NCBI GenBank assembly: GCA_037447655.1
Contig: JBBHKE010002866.1
Span: forward strand, 188,001 to 251,979
DNA length: 63,979 nucleotides
From: Zygnema cylindricum
Taxonomy: Eukaryota; Streptophyta; Zygnematophyceae; Zygnematales; Zygnemataceae
Reading direction: 5' to 3'
Shown piece after piece: positions 33,966 through 44,099 of the stretch (positions within the stretch are counted from its first letter, which is position 1; each line of letters starts with the position of its first letter). The position numbers and the translations under genes were made by a program. The notes under the pieces are model-generated. The model made no database searches, had not been told where the DNA came from, and worked only from the letters and a program-made list of their open reading frames with translations.

Positions 33966-35219
33966 GTGACTGACAATCATTGTGGCGTTTTCTCGCAGGA
34001 TGTTTGTCTCGTCCTCTTTGCGGGTTGTTAATGGAGTGCTCATTTGATTTGGAGCAATCTTGGTGACTTCTTCGCAGATTTCCTCCTTTGTGGTCTCAAG
34101 CCCAGCCGAGGGGAAACTACCTAGTGTGGTGTCATTCGATGGGACCTGAAGCGTGGTGTCACTCTGCACCGCTTGTTTCTCAACTCCTTTTTGGTGAGTT
34201 TTCCCACTAACGTCCTCTTTAGGTGAGGGACTCTCCTGATGAGATCTCTCGTTTTTTTCCTTTTGACGTGGAAGTTCTTGTATTCTGGCGTCTCTTTTTC
34301 TGTGAGTGCTCATCTTTGAGCCGTTGATGCTCGTCTTACATGAGTCTCTTTTTCTGTGAGTGCTCATCTTTGAGCCGTTGATGCTCGTCTTACATGAGCC
34401 TTGATTGTTCCCTGTTGTTGTTGCTACAACCTTTGTTGATCTAACCACGTAGCATGCTTGTTTGTTTCTTCGGTTCTCTGCGTGAGGGATCTGAACTTCG
34501 TTGTTGTCCTTGTTGGCCTTTCTGACCGCTTCCTTGTCCTTTTTGACTGCTTCCTTTGTCATTGGCAGGATGGCGTCCCATCGCTTCGTGCTTCGAACTT
34601 CAAGATCTCGACTTCTCTTGGGGATCCTACATGGAGGATATTGTGTTAGTTTGTCTTTGCTGATTCTCTCGGCGAATCTCCTCTGATGACTCCCCAAACT
34701 TGGTAAGTTCTTTTTCTCCTCCTTTCTGCCATCGTGGCAGACCTTCTCCATCTTTAGCATGTGCCGTTGGAAAGAGTCTTGCGTTTAGGATCATGGTGCA
34801 GCCGGAGTGTTATCTGAAATGAGTTCATGAGGGGTCTTTTTTTCGTGGTTATCCTCTCTTTTGCTGTCATCCGATCTATGTGTCCCCTCTCTGCTTTGAT
34901 CGTCTCCGCTTGTGATCTGGATGCTTGGTTTGCATGCTGAATCCTTGTGATTTCGGTTTTGACTTGTTCCCTTAGTCTTTACCATATCGCCGAGTTGATC
35001 AGACTTTTGACCACTCTTCTCCTTGATGCCAGACTCCATCTCGGAGGCCTTTTTCAGGCATCACCACCTCGGTGGAGCCTGTTGCGGCGATTAGCATCTT
35101 AACCATGTCCTCCCAGTTTCACTCCTCCCATCTAAGGCTCTCTAATGAGGTGAGAACTAGTTTGAATCTATGGGGAAGTGACATCAAAAACATTGAGATT
35201 TTCGTTTGTGGAGGAAGGT
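33966..35219 (-). pseudogene. gag-downstream Lys/Glu-rich region of element B
   Basis: Minus ORFs 34791-35039 (IKEKSGQKSDQLGDMVKTK) and 33939-34760 (SLGSHQRRFAERIS, STKRWDAILPMTKEAVKKD) match A 15868-16950. A 57-bp stretch containing ACKTSINGSKMSTHRKRDS-like sequence is tandemly duplicated near 34296-34410. No pol domain until the captured fragment. Confidence 0.65.
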
Positions 35220-35602
35220 TATTTTTTGTTGATTCTACCATGGCTAGGTTTTTCTGAGTAGCGGGAAATGTTTTCTGACATTGACATCGTTTCATCGTAT
35301 GGTGTGTGTGAGAGTCTCCATAGCAGTCTAGTTCTTTCTGCCATGGTTGGTTTCACAGGTGTCTTGTCTAAATTTTCCTTGAGCCCTTGGAAACTATTTT
35401 CCAAGTCTCCACCTTCACTCGCATCCAATGCGTGGGTCTGACCTGATGCACCTTCTCTTGGTGTTTTCGTTGCAGATCTACCCAGTTCTCCTCCTCTACT
35501 AACGGCCGTTTCGGGATGGCCACTGCTTTCCTGTTCCAAAATTCCGAACTCTTTTGGGCCCCATATCGGTGGGCCTATAACCTGTCGCTCTGGGTCGGTC
35601 AT
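35219..35602 (-). pseudogene. gag N-terminus of element B, start codon in the LTR
   Basis: ATG at 35602 (minus) lies in the LTR. The frame stays open through the LTR end and PBS as MTDPERQVIGPPIWGPKEFG and on to KPTMAERTRLLWRLSHTPYD, 127 codons. Homologous frames in A are broken. The reading of QVIGPP from the primer site is discussed in the findings. The capsid part continues out of frame. Confidence 0.75.
35568..35581 (-). other. primer-binding site, half-tRNA-iMet type
   Basis: On the minus strand GTTATAGGCCCACC, one mismatch to the complement of the initiator tRNA-Met anticodon arm, one base from the LTR end. Confidence 0.78.
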
Positions 35603-36213
35603 CTGAACTAACAAGGAGAGTTCCTCGTAGTCACGGATAGCTTTGACCAGCCACAAGTCAATACACGTAGAGAGGCTTAGGGAGTCACAAAGTATTTGGA
35701 CAGGAAAGATAGGAAAGATTAGGGAGGGATATAATGAGCAAACAGATAAAGTAGGCAAAGAGACAAAAATAGAAGTACACGAAAGCTGTAACTTTAAAAA
35801 ATAGTCCACTCAGGACAATGTGTTCCAAAATACTTTCTCGAATAAAGCCAGATTCTTTTCCTTGTCTTACTTGACTATATGAGAACTGCTATTCTTGCAT
35901 TAAGGGATGAAGGGTTGTATCTTGTCTCTTATGAGTGCCTATTTGTATTCTAATGGTGTCCGTATCAATAATGCACTCTCTCATGTGGTCCAATGAAATG
36001 ATGTCTACACATGCTTGTTCACTTGGATCTGACTATATACAACTGCATCATTGTAATAATGGAATGACTCCATGTCGTCAAAATCTTGACATCCGTCCGT
36101 ACAAATGGTACTGTTCCAGATGTGACGTCGGTCACACATAATCGGCGATGTGACACCTGTCACGTAAAATCGGCGATACCTGATATTGCCCAAAATCGCC
36201 AATAAAATCAACA
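35583..36213 (-). repeat. 5' LTR of element B
   Basis: 631 bp, TGTTGATTTTATTGGCG to CCAGAGCGACA on the minus strand. The same dyads as in element A lie at 36121-36136 and 36148-36165. Confidence 0.92.
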
Positions 36214-36475
36214 CTCGGCAAAGAATTTTTTCCTTTCTTGCCATATACGAGTCATGAACACCGAACTTTAAAAAATACTTAGTTCGATGACTCTGAAAAA
36301 AACATATAAAAATTGAACAAGTGAAAGTCCTTGAATAAAAGTTGCCAAAATCGGTCATTAACGAATTGTTGCTTATTATGAATAATGAATATGCTTATGA
36401 AAACATGCTTAGAGATAAAGAGATATAGTGAAGGCAAGAGAAGCTGGGGGAGCGAGGGAGAAATAGGAAAAATGG
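36214..36475 (+). other. intronic sequence, no gene seen
   Basis: Continues the intron interrupted by element B, beginning with the CTCGG duplication. Confidence 0.6.
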
Positions 36476-36760
36476 ACGATGGTAGGAGCGACGATGGAGG
36501 AGTGGAGATGGAGGGAGGGAGGGAGGATGGGAGAGACGAAGAGAGGGAAGACGATTAGTTTGGAGGTAAGGTGTGAAGGAGCAACGGAAAGAACCTGGGA
36601 GGCGATGGCGATGGTAGAAGGAGAGATATTGCAGGAGACAAAGCAAGATGAAAGGAAGGAGGTGCTGGAGGGAGGAAAAAAGATTTTTCGGAGGGAAGGA
36701 AAGGCGTGGTGGTCGGAAAGAAGAAGGGAAAAAGGGAGGGATAGAAGGAAGGAGGGAGGA
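36476..36760 (+). repeat. purine-rich tract
   Basis: ggaggga/agggag-rich sequence similar in style to the tracts at 7975 and 21131. It generates spurious ORFs on both strands. Confidence 0.8.
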
Positions 36761-37044
36761 TCAAAAGAAATGAGAAATGCATGTTTTAGTTTTTAAAGAA
36801 ATTGTTGTTAAATTCTGTTTCGATAAATCTGGTAATCATGCATCATACTTGAAAATTTATCTTAAGCTTTTTATAAATTTAAACAATTACATCGATAGGA
36901 ATTTATCAAACCACATGCGTGTATAAAAACATAATAATACGACTTATTATACAACTGTAAGAACATAACTATAAATACAATACAAAATAAAACTATCATT
37001 ACATCCATTTTATTATGACAATGGATTTTGGCGGGAATTCACAG

Positions 37045-37116
37045 ATGGCTTCATGATAATTTTTTGACTGAAATTATCCCGTCAACCATTGGTCAATTGG
37101 CAAATTTGAAATCTTG
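37045..37116 (+). pseudogene. LRR exon 7 (donor lost)
   Basis: Acceptor ttcacag is good. It encodes W-L-H-D then NFLTEIIPSTIGQLANL. The G of L-x-G is glutamate. At the expected 3' end the sequence is cttgaaagtt instead of a GT donor, and reading on gives a stop, so normal splicing out of this exon looks impossible. Confidence 0.68.
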
Positions 37117-37816
37117 AAAGTTATTTTTTTCTTGTTAGAGGATTTACGATATTATGGTTTTGACTTTGATTTATGAAGATTTAGTTTAAGATCTAGAATT
37201 TGATCTCGGTTTGAATCCTGATTTTGATTTTTATTGTTTTATTCTCGTTTTTATTATAATTTTCATTTTCATGTTCATTAGATTTTGATTTTTGTTTCAG
37301 TTTAGATTTAGGTTTTAATCTTGGTTTTAAATTCTGTTTGTAATATGCTATTGGTGTTTATTCTGGTTTTGATTTTGTTTCAATCACAATACGGTTTTTG
37401 GTTGTCACTTTTTAAATTTGATTTGAGATTATTTTTCTATACTTTTATGTGCAAGTGCAGGTATTAGTTTTGGATTGGTTTTGGTTTTGGTTTAAGTTTT
37501 CGTTTCTACTTTTATTTTGTTTTTCATCGTCATTTCATATTTAACTTTTTGTTCCTCTTAATTTCCTTTTCCTTTCAGATTTCATCTTTCATTCATAAAC
37601 GGATTTTGGTTTTGATCTAATTTTAGGGTTTTTAGGGTTTTTTAGATAGCAAACCTTATTGTTTTTGTTTCTTCCGATTTTGATGTTAATATTAGTTTTT
37701 TGTTTTGATTTGCAATTTTGATTTCCGTTTGATTTGTGTTTCGGATATATATATATATACATATATATAGACATACATGTATACTAGGTTATCATTTTGT
37801 TTATGTAGGTTCGTGT
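37117..37816 (+). repeat. T-rich degenerate repeat sequence
   Basis: Long run of gattttgattttt/ggttttggttt-like words and a (ta) microsatellite near 37746-37765. No gene seen; ends at the assembly gap. Confidence 0.6.
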
Positions 37817-37826
37817 NNNNNNNNNN
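37817..37826. other. assembly gap (10 N)
   Basis: Ten N. The gap size is probably nominal, so continuity between LRR exon 7 and the sequence to the right is unproven. Confidence 0.98.
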
Positions 37827-38082
37827 TTTCAAAATCCCTTAAAGCGTCGCCTTCGCACCACCCGGGCATTGAACAACGATAACCAGCAAGTAAGCTCGAT
37901 TGCCTTCCCAGGATATTGGTGTTTGCTTTACTTGGCTAGCGTCTAGTTTGTGCATGTTCCCGAATCCCCCAGTGTTTTATAAATCTGTCCTCTCTTTCCA
38001 TTCTAATCCCTCCCTATATTGATCGTTCGTCTATTTCATCCGTTTCTCTGTCTTATCTCAACATCTTTTCGACATCGAAGAC
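37827..38082 (+). other. unassigned sequence
   Basis: No recognisable coding or repeat feature between the gap and the truncated LTR of element C. Confidence 0.5.
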
Positions 38083-38373
38083 ATAGTCAAGTAAGACAAA
38101 AAATAGAATTTGGCTTTATTAGAGAAAGTCTCTTGTATTACTTTGTCCCAGAAGGACCATTTATTAAAGCTACAGCTTTTCTACAACTCTATTCTGTCTC
38201 TTTGCCTACTTTATCTGCTTGCTAGTTATATCCCTCCCTAATCTTACCTTTCTCTCCTGTCTAAATATTTTGTGACCCCCTAAGCCCTTGTACGTGTTTG
38301 ATCTGCGATCGGTTCATTTCGTTTGTGGTTATAGGACCCTTCCGTTAGCTCGAATGAACGACCAATAGCAACA
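38083..38373 (+). repeat. 5' LTR of element C, 5' truncated
   Basis: Only the last 290 bp or so match the LTR, from gacatagtcaagtaagac to gaccaatagcaaca. Confidence 0.8.
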
Positions 38374-38374
38374 A

Positions 38375-38402
38375 GTTACGGGCCCACCACGCTTCCGCTG
38401 CG
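38375..38402 (+). other. primer-binding site, 28 nt of tRNA-iMet complement
   Basis: Begins GTTACGGGCCCACC and continues ACGCTTCCGCTGCG. All but one base are complementary to the 5' half of plant initiator tRNA-Met from the anticodon back to about nucleotide 11. Other elements match over only 13-14 nt. The match ends exactly at the inverted segment. Confidence 0.75.
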
Positions 38403-40100
38403 AAATTCCCTAAAACTTTTGGTTTTTGTGAAATGTCTAGCATGTGATTTGTTGCCGTTGGGTTTTGTGCCACTATTCCACTTTCTGCATAATTTTTGTT
38501 GTCAAAAAACTGATCTCTGATCTCTCTCTCTCTATGCAGGTCTTGGAATATCTTGTCATAGGAGCTAGTTCTAGGACTATGTCCGTTCTCCCTAGCCCGC
38601 CGATAACTGAGAGAATGTTTCTGGTTTTTTCTCCACTGCCACCTTTGTCATCTCGCTTGAGATCGCCTCTCACTCTTTCAATATTCTTAAGGTAAGATAA
38701 TGAATCTATTTCCTTTTTTTTCCTCTTTCTCGTCATGCATTTGGTTCCCTTCGTTTGTTGAGGTCATATATTGTACACCAGGAATCTTTTGAACTTCTTG
38801 TTCGCTGGTGCTACATTCTTTTTTTTGCTTGATTTCCTATATCAACATGCATGGTTAGTGTGCAATCTGTCTCCCTTTGCTTTGCTTGATTGACGATAAC
38901 TATGGTGTTTTCTTGCAGAACGTTTGTCTTGTCCTCCTTGCAAATTGATGATGATGGAGTGCTCATTTGTTTTGGAGCACTCTCGATGATCTGTCCGCAT
39001 ATTTCCTCTTTTGTGGTTTCCACCCGTTGTGAGGCAAAACTACTCGATGTGATGCCATCCAGTGACACCTGAGGCGTGGTTTCTTTGTGCAACACTTGAC
39101 CTTCGACTTCTTTTTGGTAAAAACTCCCACTAATGTCCTCTTGAGGTGAGAGACTCTCCTCGTGAGATCTCTCGATTGTCTCTTTCTGACGTGAAATTTG
39201 GGGTACTGACTGCGATTGCTCATCTGGGCTTGAACATCGCCTTCTGGGCCGACCCACATATGGTCGTTAGAATCTTGTTCATCTAACCGCCAGAGCTTAT
39301 TTATTGCTTTGTTTTTCTGTAGAGGATATGAACTTTCTGACCGCTTCCTTGTCCTTTTTGACTGCTTCCTTTGTCTTTGGCAGGTTGGCGTCCCATCGCT
39401 TGGTGCTTTTAACGTTGGGATCTACAAATGTCACGACTTTGCCTGTGGGAGAGTACCTTGACGACTCCTCTTAGGGATCTTCCATGGAGATTGTGTTAGC
39501 CTGTCTCTTCGATTCTCTTGGTGAATCTCCTCAGTTGATTCCCTGAACTTGGCAAGTTTGTGTTCTCTTCCTTTCTGCCATAGTGGCAGACCTTCTCCCT
39601 CATTCGTGTCTGCTATCGGAAAGAGGCTTGCGTTTGAGATCGTGATGCAGTCTTGAGTGTGGTTGTGATGAGGTCACGAGAGGTCTTTCTATCTTGGTTA
39701 TCCTCTCCTCTGCCGTTATCTACTTTGCCAGTCTCCTCTCTGCTTTGATTATCTCTGTTTGTGATTTGAATGCTTATTTTGCACACAGAAACCTTATTAT
39801 TTGAGTTTTGACTAATTTGCTTGGTCTCTACACTATCACCTCTTAATTGATCAGACCTCTGATTGCTTTTCTCCTTGATGCTAGGCTCCTTCTCGGAGGC
39901 CTTTTCTGGCATCACCACCTCGGTGGAGCCATCGGTAGCTATTAGTTTCGTGACTACCTCCTCCCACTTCCACTCCTTCCCCTCGCGGCCCTCCAAAATT
40001 TTGAGAGCCGTTCTGAACTCACGAGGTAGGGACAAGAGTAGCAATGAACTTTTAACAACTATTGAGAGGTTAAGACCAGCTGATTCTTATTTCACTTGAA
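38403..40100 (-). pseudogene. inverted gag region of element C
   Basis: On the minus strand: LLLSLPREFRTALKILEGRE (capsid, from 40044), IKEKSNQRSDQLRGDSVETK, then 39257-38811 (KETIERSHEESLSPQEDISG), then 38736-38473. The order and sequence match A 15700-17430. The apparent exon at 38541-38691 on the plus strand (with flanking AG and GT) is this same inverted sequence. Confidence 0.8.
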
Positions 40101-40264
40101 GTATGACCCATGGGGACCACCTCTGGTCCAAAGATGACCTTTCGTCAAAGTATGGCCAATTTGGGCGGGTTTGGCGCCTAAGGTCACTGCGTCACAGGCG
40201 CTTTCCGCACATGCCAACGGATTAATTTTAGGACCACCTGACATGTCATTTATCCTCGTTGTTG

Positions 40265-41321
40265 TACGTTGAATCAGATTGGAGAACAGGCGGCGGCTTA
40301 AAAAGGAAGCAAAAGAAGGAAGAGAGGAGGTGTAGCTTCAAGGAAGCTAAAAGGAAAGAGGAAAGCACTAAGGAAAGCGTTAAGGGGAAAAGGGGAACTT
40401 AGAGAGGTAGAGAGGAGCGAATAGGCAGCAGACAAGGAAAATTGGGAAAATTGCTCAAACCCTAGAAAAGTTGGCATAAGTACACTAGATGCCCACGTAA
40501 AGGACGACTTCCTACAAGTTGAAGGTACCTTCCCTAAATCGAGGCGAAGGCGCACGATTAAATTTGAACCTTCAATTCGAACCCTCGATTCAAATCTAAC
40601 CGTACCGCTAAGTACATTGAAGTCTCGCTCAAATGAGACTTCACCATATGCGCTGCCGGAAACGCATACGACGTCACGACACCAAAGCTTTTCATTCGTG
40701 GGCGACGACATATAGAGCAATGAGTCATACGTGAAACATAGGATTGGTGAAAACCACGCGAAGTTGAAATCCGCGATCGCAATCCACACCATTGTACCGA
40801 AATCAAGGAACAGCGAGCGCCGTTCGATTTCACTGACAAGTTTCACGCATGTTCATCAAGTTTTTCCAACGAACGAGGACCACTCTGAATTATCAGCGGT
40901 CAAGGACCATCCAATTGGAGAAGAACGAGGTACATTCGAGGAGACATCAATACCCACACAAAAATTATCGAATCAACAATCTTAGAGATTTACTAAACTA
41001 GAGATCAACGTATGTGCAAGTCTCAGGCTCAAAGATCAAGCGGATAAGCTCCACATGTCTAGTGACGAGGGAATAGAATCGGATTCCAAAGCTTACACAG
41101 AAAACTTGTCAGCATGTGACGAAACAATTTCACATGTGAAAGTGGGAGGAAATTTTGTACCTTCATTTCACGCCGTACAGGTTCACAGTTCGAACGGGGA
41201 TACGCAGCAATTTCAACTGCCATGGATTAGTGCGACTTTTTAAAAGTGACCTCGAATCGACCCAAAGTTATTTCAAAGGAAACTTTACAAGAACCCATAT
41301 CGCCGCAAACTCCAGTGGGCG
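40265..41321 (+). other. 3' interior of element C
   Basis: Matches A 18690-19765 in normal orientation (for example gtgggcgacgacatat and the region before the LTR). Ends in tccagtgggc at the LTR. Confidence 0.75.
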
Positions 41322-41919
41322 TGTTGATTATATAGGGGATTTTGGGAAATATCGGTCCCGCCGATTTTGTGTGACCGATGTCACATCATGGAACAATACT
41401 ATTTGTACGGACGGATGTCATGATTCGGACGACGTGGGGTCATACGATTTCAACAATCATGTAGTTATATATAGTCATGTTCATGTGAACAAGTATGCAT
41501 ACGCATCATTTCATTGGACCACATTAGAGAGTGCATTATTCATACAGTCATCATAAGAATACAAATAGGAACTGAGAAGAGACAAAAAACAACCCTTCAT
41601 CCATTGATGCAAGAACAACAGTTCAGACATAGTCAAGTAAGACAAAAATTGAATTTGGCTTTATTAGAGAAAGTCTCTTGTAACACTTTGTCCTAGAAGG
41701 ACCATTTATTAAAGCTACAGCTTTCCTAAAACTCTATTCTGTCTCTTTGCCTACTTTATTTGCTTGCTAGTTATATCCCTCCCTAATCTTACCTATCTCT
41801 TTGTCTAAATATTTTGTGACCCCCTAAGCCCTTTTGCGTGTTTGATGTGCGACCAGTCCATTTCGTTTGTGGTTACGGGAGAGCCTCCCGTTAGCTCGAA
41901 TGAACGTTCCAAAGCAACA
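41322..41919 (+). repeat. 3' LTR of element C
   Basis: 598 bp, TGTTGATTATATAGGGGA to CCAAAGCAACA. Confidence 0.85.
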
Positions 41920-41984
41920 TGGACAACTTTTGATAGCCATGTTCTTTTAAATTAAAATAATAACATATATTAGGACTTTGAGGA

Positions 41985-42607
41985 TATTCAATCTGACTAT
42001 TATGAAACTATTCTTTTTGAAGCATTTTGTATTAAAAGCCTTAGCTTATCTACTATCTTTAAAAGTTCTTGTCGTGATTCTTCATCTAAAATATATTGAA
42101 TTGTTATTATAGATTCCACTCAGCCTAGAGTAACTTTTTCAAATTGTCAAAGGCTGTTTTATATTGAGTAGGAAGCCCTCTCATCAGCAACACTGCTTGT
42201 TGGTCATTAGGAAAAGTGCCACTTGAACAAGCATTTTCTACAAGTAAATTTCTGAAGCCGTAACTGTATTTTGCCATAGTACCACCTGAGTACTTATACT
42301 CCCAAATTTTACCTGTAGTGATCATTTGGTGTCGAACATGAGTCTTGATGTATATATCTTTTAAAGACTTTCAAATTTATGAAGCATTTTTCATTTGAAT
42401 ATAGGCCATTAAAAGCTTCTTTGAAATAAGTAATTTGATGATGTGGAGACAATAAAAAAATGTATTCTTCCAGCTGGCATCCGATTTGGCGAAAGATCCA
42501 TCCAAAAAAACCATAAGGTTTGTATTCATGAAATATAACTCCACAATATCCGCCCAATTGATATAGTCACTACCGTCAAAGATAGGTATTGTTGTAGGAG
42601 GGCTCAT
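41985..42607 (-). pseudogene. copia gag fragment
   Basis: Reads TIPIFDGSDYINWADIVELY, then a UBN2-type region ending FPNDQQAVLLMRGLPTQYK, in two frames. No other part of the element is adjacent; element C lies on one side and unassigned sequence on the other. Confidence 0.8.
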
Positions 42608-42719
42608 AACCTATTGTGCTATGACATCTAGAGCTGCACCAACTGCTGCTAAATCTCAAGCCATCATAGAACCAGAAATGGAAACACTCAGAAGACCAAC
42701 TTTGACCCACTGCATATAG

Positions 42720-43516
42720 CAATCACTTTAACCAAATGACCCCAGACCACTCCAGTGTGCAAGTTACCGCGTGTGGTGACAACACACAAATTTTTAAGCA
42801 AAACGCTTCATTATACTAAGAGATATAGCCCAAAAAATATCCCTTAAAATGCACAAATGTGACCTTTGAAACCTTATACAAGAAATGCATGAAAATCACT
42901 AAGTCCTAGAATTTATACTCCTAAATTCTACTTCTGCCTATTGAACCAATCACATTAATGTAAAGTATGTTATGGTACTGTTTCGGTTTTCAGTACTCTC
43001 TAACTGTACTCTATAGTAATCTGACTAGGTATTAAAAGTACTTTAAATTAGTCAATGGTGCCTCTACTGTTCCGTACAAACGGACAAATCCTAATAGTCA
43101 ACAAATAAATTTTACTAGCTAGACACACTAATAAACAAATACACATAAAGACAAACTCTCGTTAAAAAAAGTTATCACCGATATTGAAACTTTATACGTG
43201 GTGAGATTGGCAGCGTCATAGTGGTCCACATTCAAATTGTGCTAAATCTTTTTCATTCCGATCTTGTCTATCAAACGGTATGTCATAATAAGGTCATGCA
43301 CGCCATTTTGTAATCTACCTTTTCGTTAAGATCCGTCGATGTGATCTCTTAATTTCTACGGTCAGTTGTGAAGGTACACTACTTTTGATACATAATCTGA
43401 AAATGTTTCTAAGTTCAAGTTTTCCTCTCATTCAATATAGAGTGGACTAAAGCTTTAAAAAAAAAACAGCACGCATGGAACACACAAATACTACACTGTG
43501 TATTGCTTAGAAAGAA
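42720..43516 (+). other. unassigned sequence
   Basis: AT-rich; no supported gene, RNA or transposon domain recognised. Confidence 0.5.
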
Positions 43517-43767
43517 ATGGATATACTACTCCTATGGATCTGAAAACAATTTATGAGGGGAGTGAAGAGGGAGGAACATGATAATTAATGATGAGATGGA
43601 TGAAAAAGAAAGAAGATTTATGGAAAACATCCCTAATCGACAACTTGTAGGCAATTTAATATATTTTATGAACTGTACCCGGCCTGATATACCTAGAACT
43701 GTATGAGTCCTCGTTAGGAGCCTAAATGAACCCAAAAAGAGAGATTCGGAGGCAGCTAAAAGGGTGA
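43517..43767 (+). pseudogene. copia RT to RNase H junction fragment
   Basis: YTTPMDLKTIYEGSEEGG, then a frameshift, then INDEMDEKERRFMENIPNRQ and VGNLIYFMNCTRPDI, ending EAAKRVM. It is fused directly to an LTR start, so RNase H has been deleted. Confidence 0.8.
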
Positions 43768-43771
43768 TGAG

Positions 43772-44095
43772 TGTAGAAATTAATGGTTTCTGTTAGGTAT
43801 TTTCTGTGTCTAAAATATGTAAAATAAAAAGCAGAAAAAAAGCAGAGGCAGCTTGCCTTTAACTCCTCTCTCAAGTCCTCACACTTGTCACAATTATTGA
43901 AGACTAGAGAGGGAGTTACAGCCATGGCTACCTAGGTTGTCCAAAGAACAAGAAGCAGCCCGAGGTAGAGTTAACAAAAAAGACTAGACAGACCGAAGAT
44001 TTAATCCTGGTACCACTTATCCGTGAAGATAGTCGGTAGCCGTTAGAGTTGTTATGTAAGCTAAGAACTCTGCTCAGATGTATAGGATTCGATTA
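43772..44095 (+). repeat. LTR 5' part, family I
   Basis: Starts TGTAGAAATTAATGG. Homologous to the first part of the LTR at 56531-57563 (opposite strand): both contain actcctctctc, cacacttgtcaca and agccatggc in order. Truncated at about 44095. Confidence 0.7.
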
Positions 44096-44099
44096 CTAT

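Larger units (their letters stand above)
30312..36213 (-). mobile_element. gag-only LTR element B carrying a captured copia RT fragment
   Basis: 5902 bp on the minus strand, LTRs of 631 bp each (35583-36213 and 30312-30942), target duplication CTCGG on both sides (30307-30311 and 36214-36218). By eye the LTRs differ at roughly 40-45 positions with no indels (about 93% identity). Same family as element A. The part corresponding to A 16955-18570 is replaced by a copia RT/RNase H fragment. It lies between LRR exons 6 and 7. Confidence 0.9.
8196..37116 (+). pseudogene. LRR receptor-type gene: seven single-repeat exons across 29 kb
   Basis: Seven plus-strand exons each encode one plant-type extracellular LRR (about L-x-L-x-x-N-x-L-x-G-x-I-P-x-x-I-x-x-L-x-x-L-x-x). 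Six span 72 bp and one 69 bp. All are split in phase 2 at the same leucine codon, so they join without frame change. One-repeat 72-bp exons are known in plant LRR receptor kinases such as the ERECTA group. No signal peptide, membrane segment or kinase exon is seen, so both ends must lie outside or be lost. Introns hold a copia and three gag-only LTR elements; without them they would be about 0.2-2.3 kb. Lost splice sites in exons 5-7 and a stop in exon 6 suggest a dead gene. A live gene continued by other exons cannot be excluded for the left part. Confidence 0.72.
38083..41919 (+). mobile_element. gag-only LTR element C with inverted 5' interior
   Basis: Same family as A and B. A truncated 5' LTR (38083-38373) and PBS (38375-38402) are followed by the gag region in inverted orientation (about 38403-40100), about 165 bp of unassigned filler, then the 3' interior in normal orientation (about 40265-41321) and a 3' LTR (41322-41919). 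The segment equivalent to A 17430-18690 and the gag start are missing. Confidence 0.85.

Noticed and set aside
38541-38691. A plausible exon on the plus strand with tctatgcag before and aag|gtaaga after
   Set aside because: The reverse complement matches element A near 17130-17290, so this is the inverted gag-only element C, and the splice-like ends are accidental.
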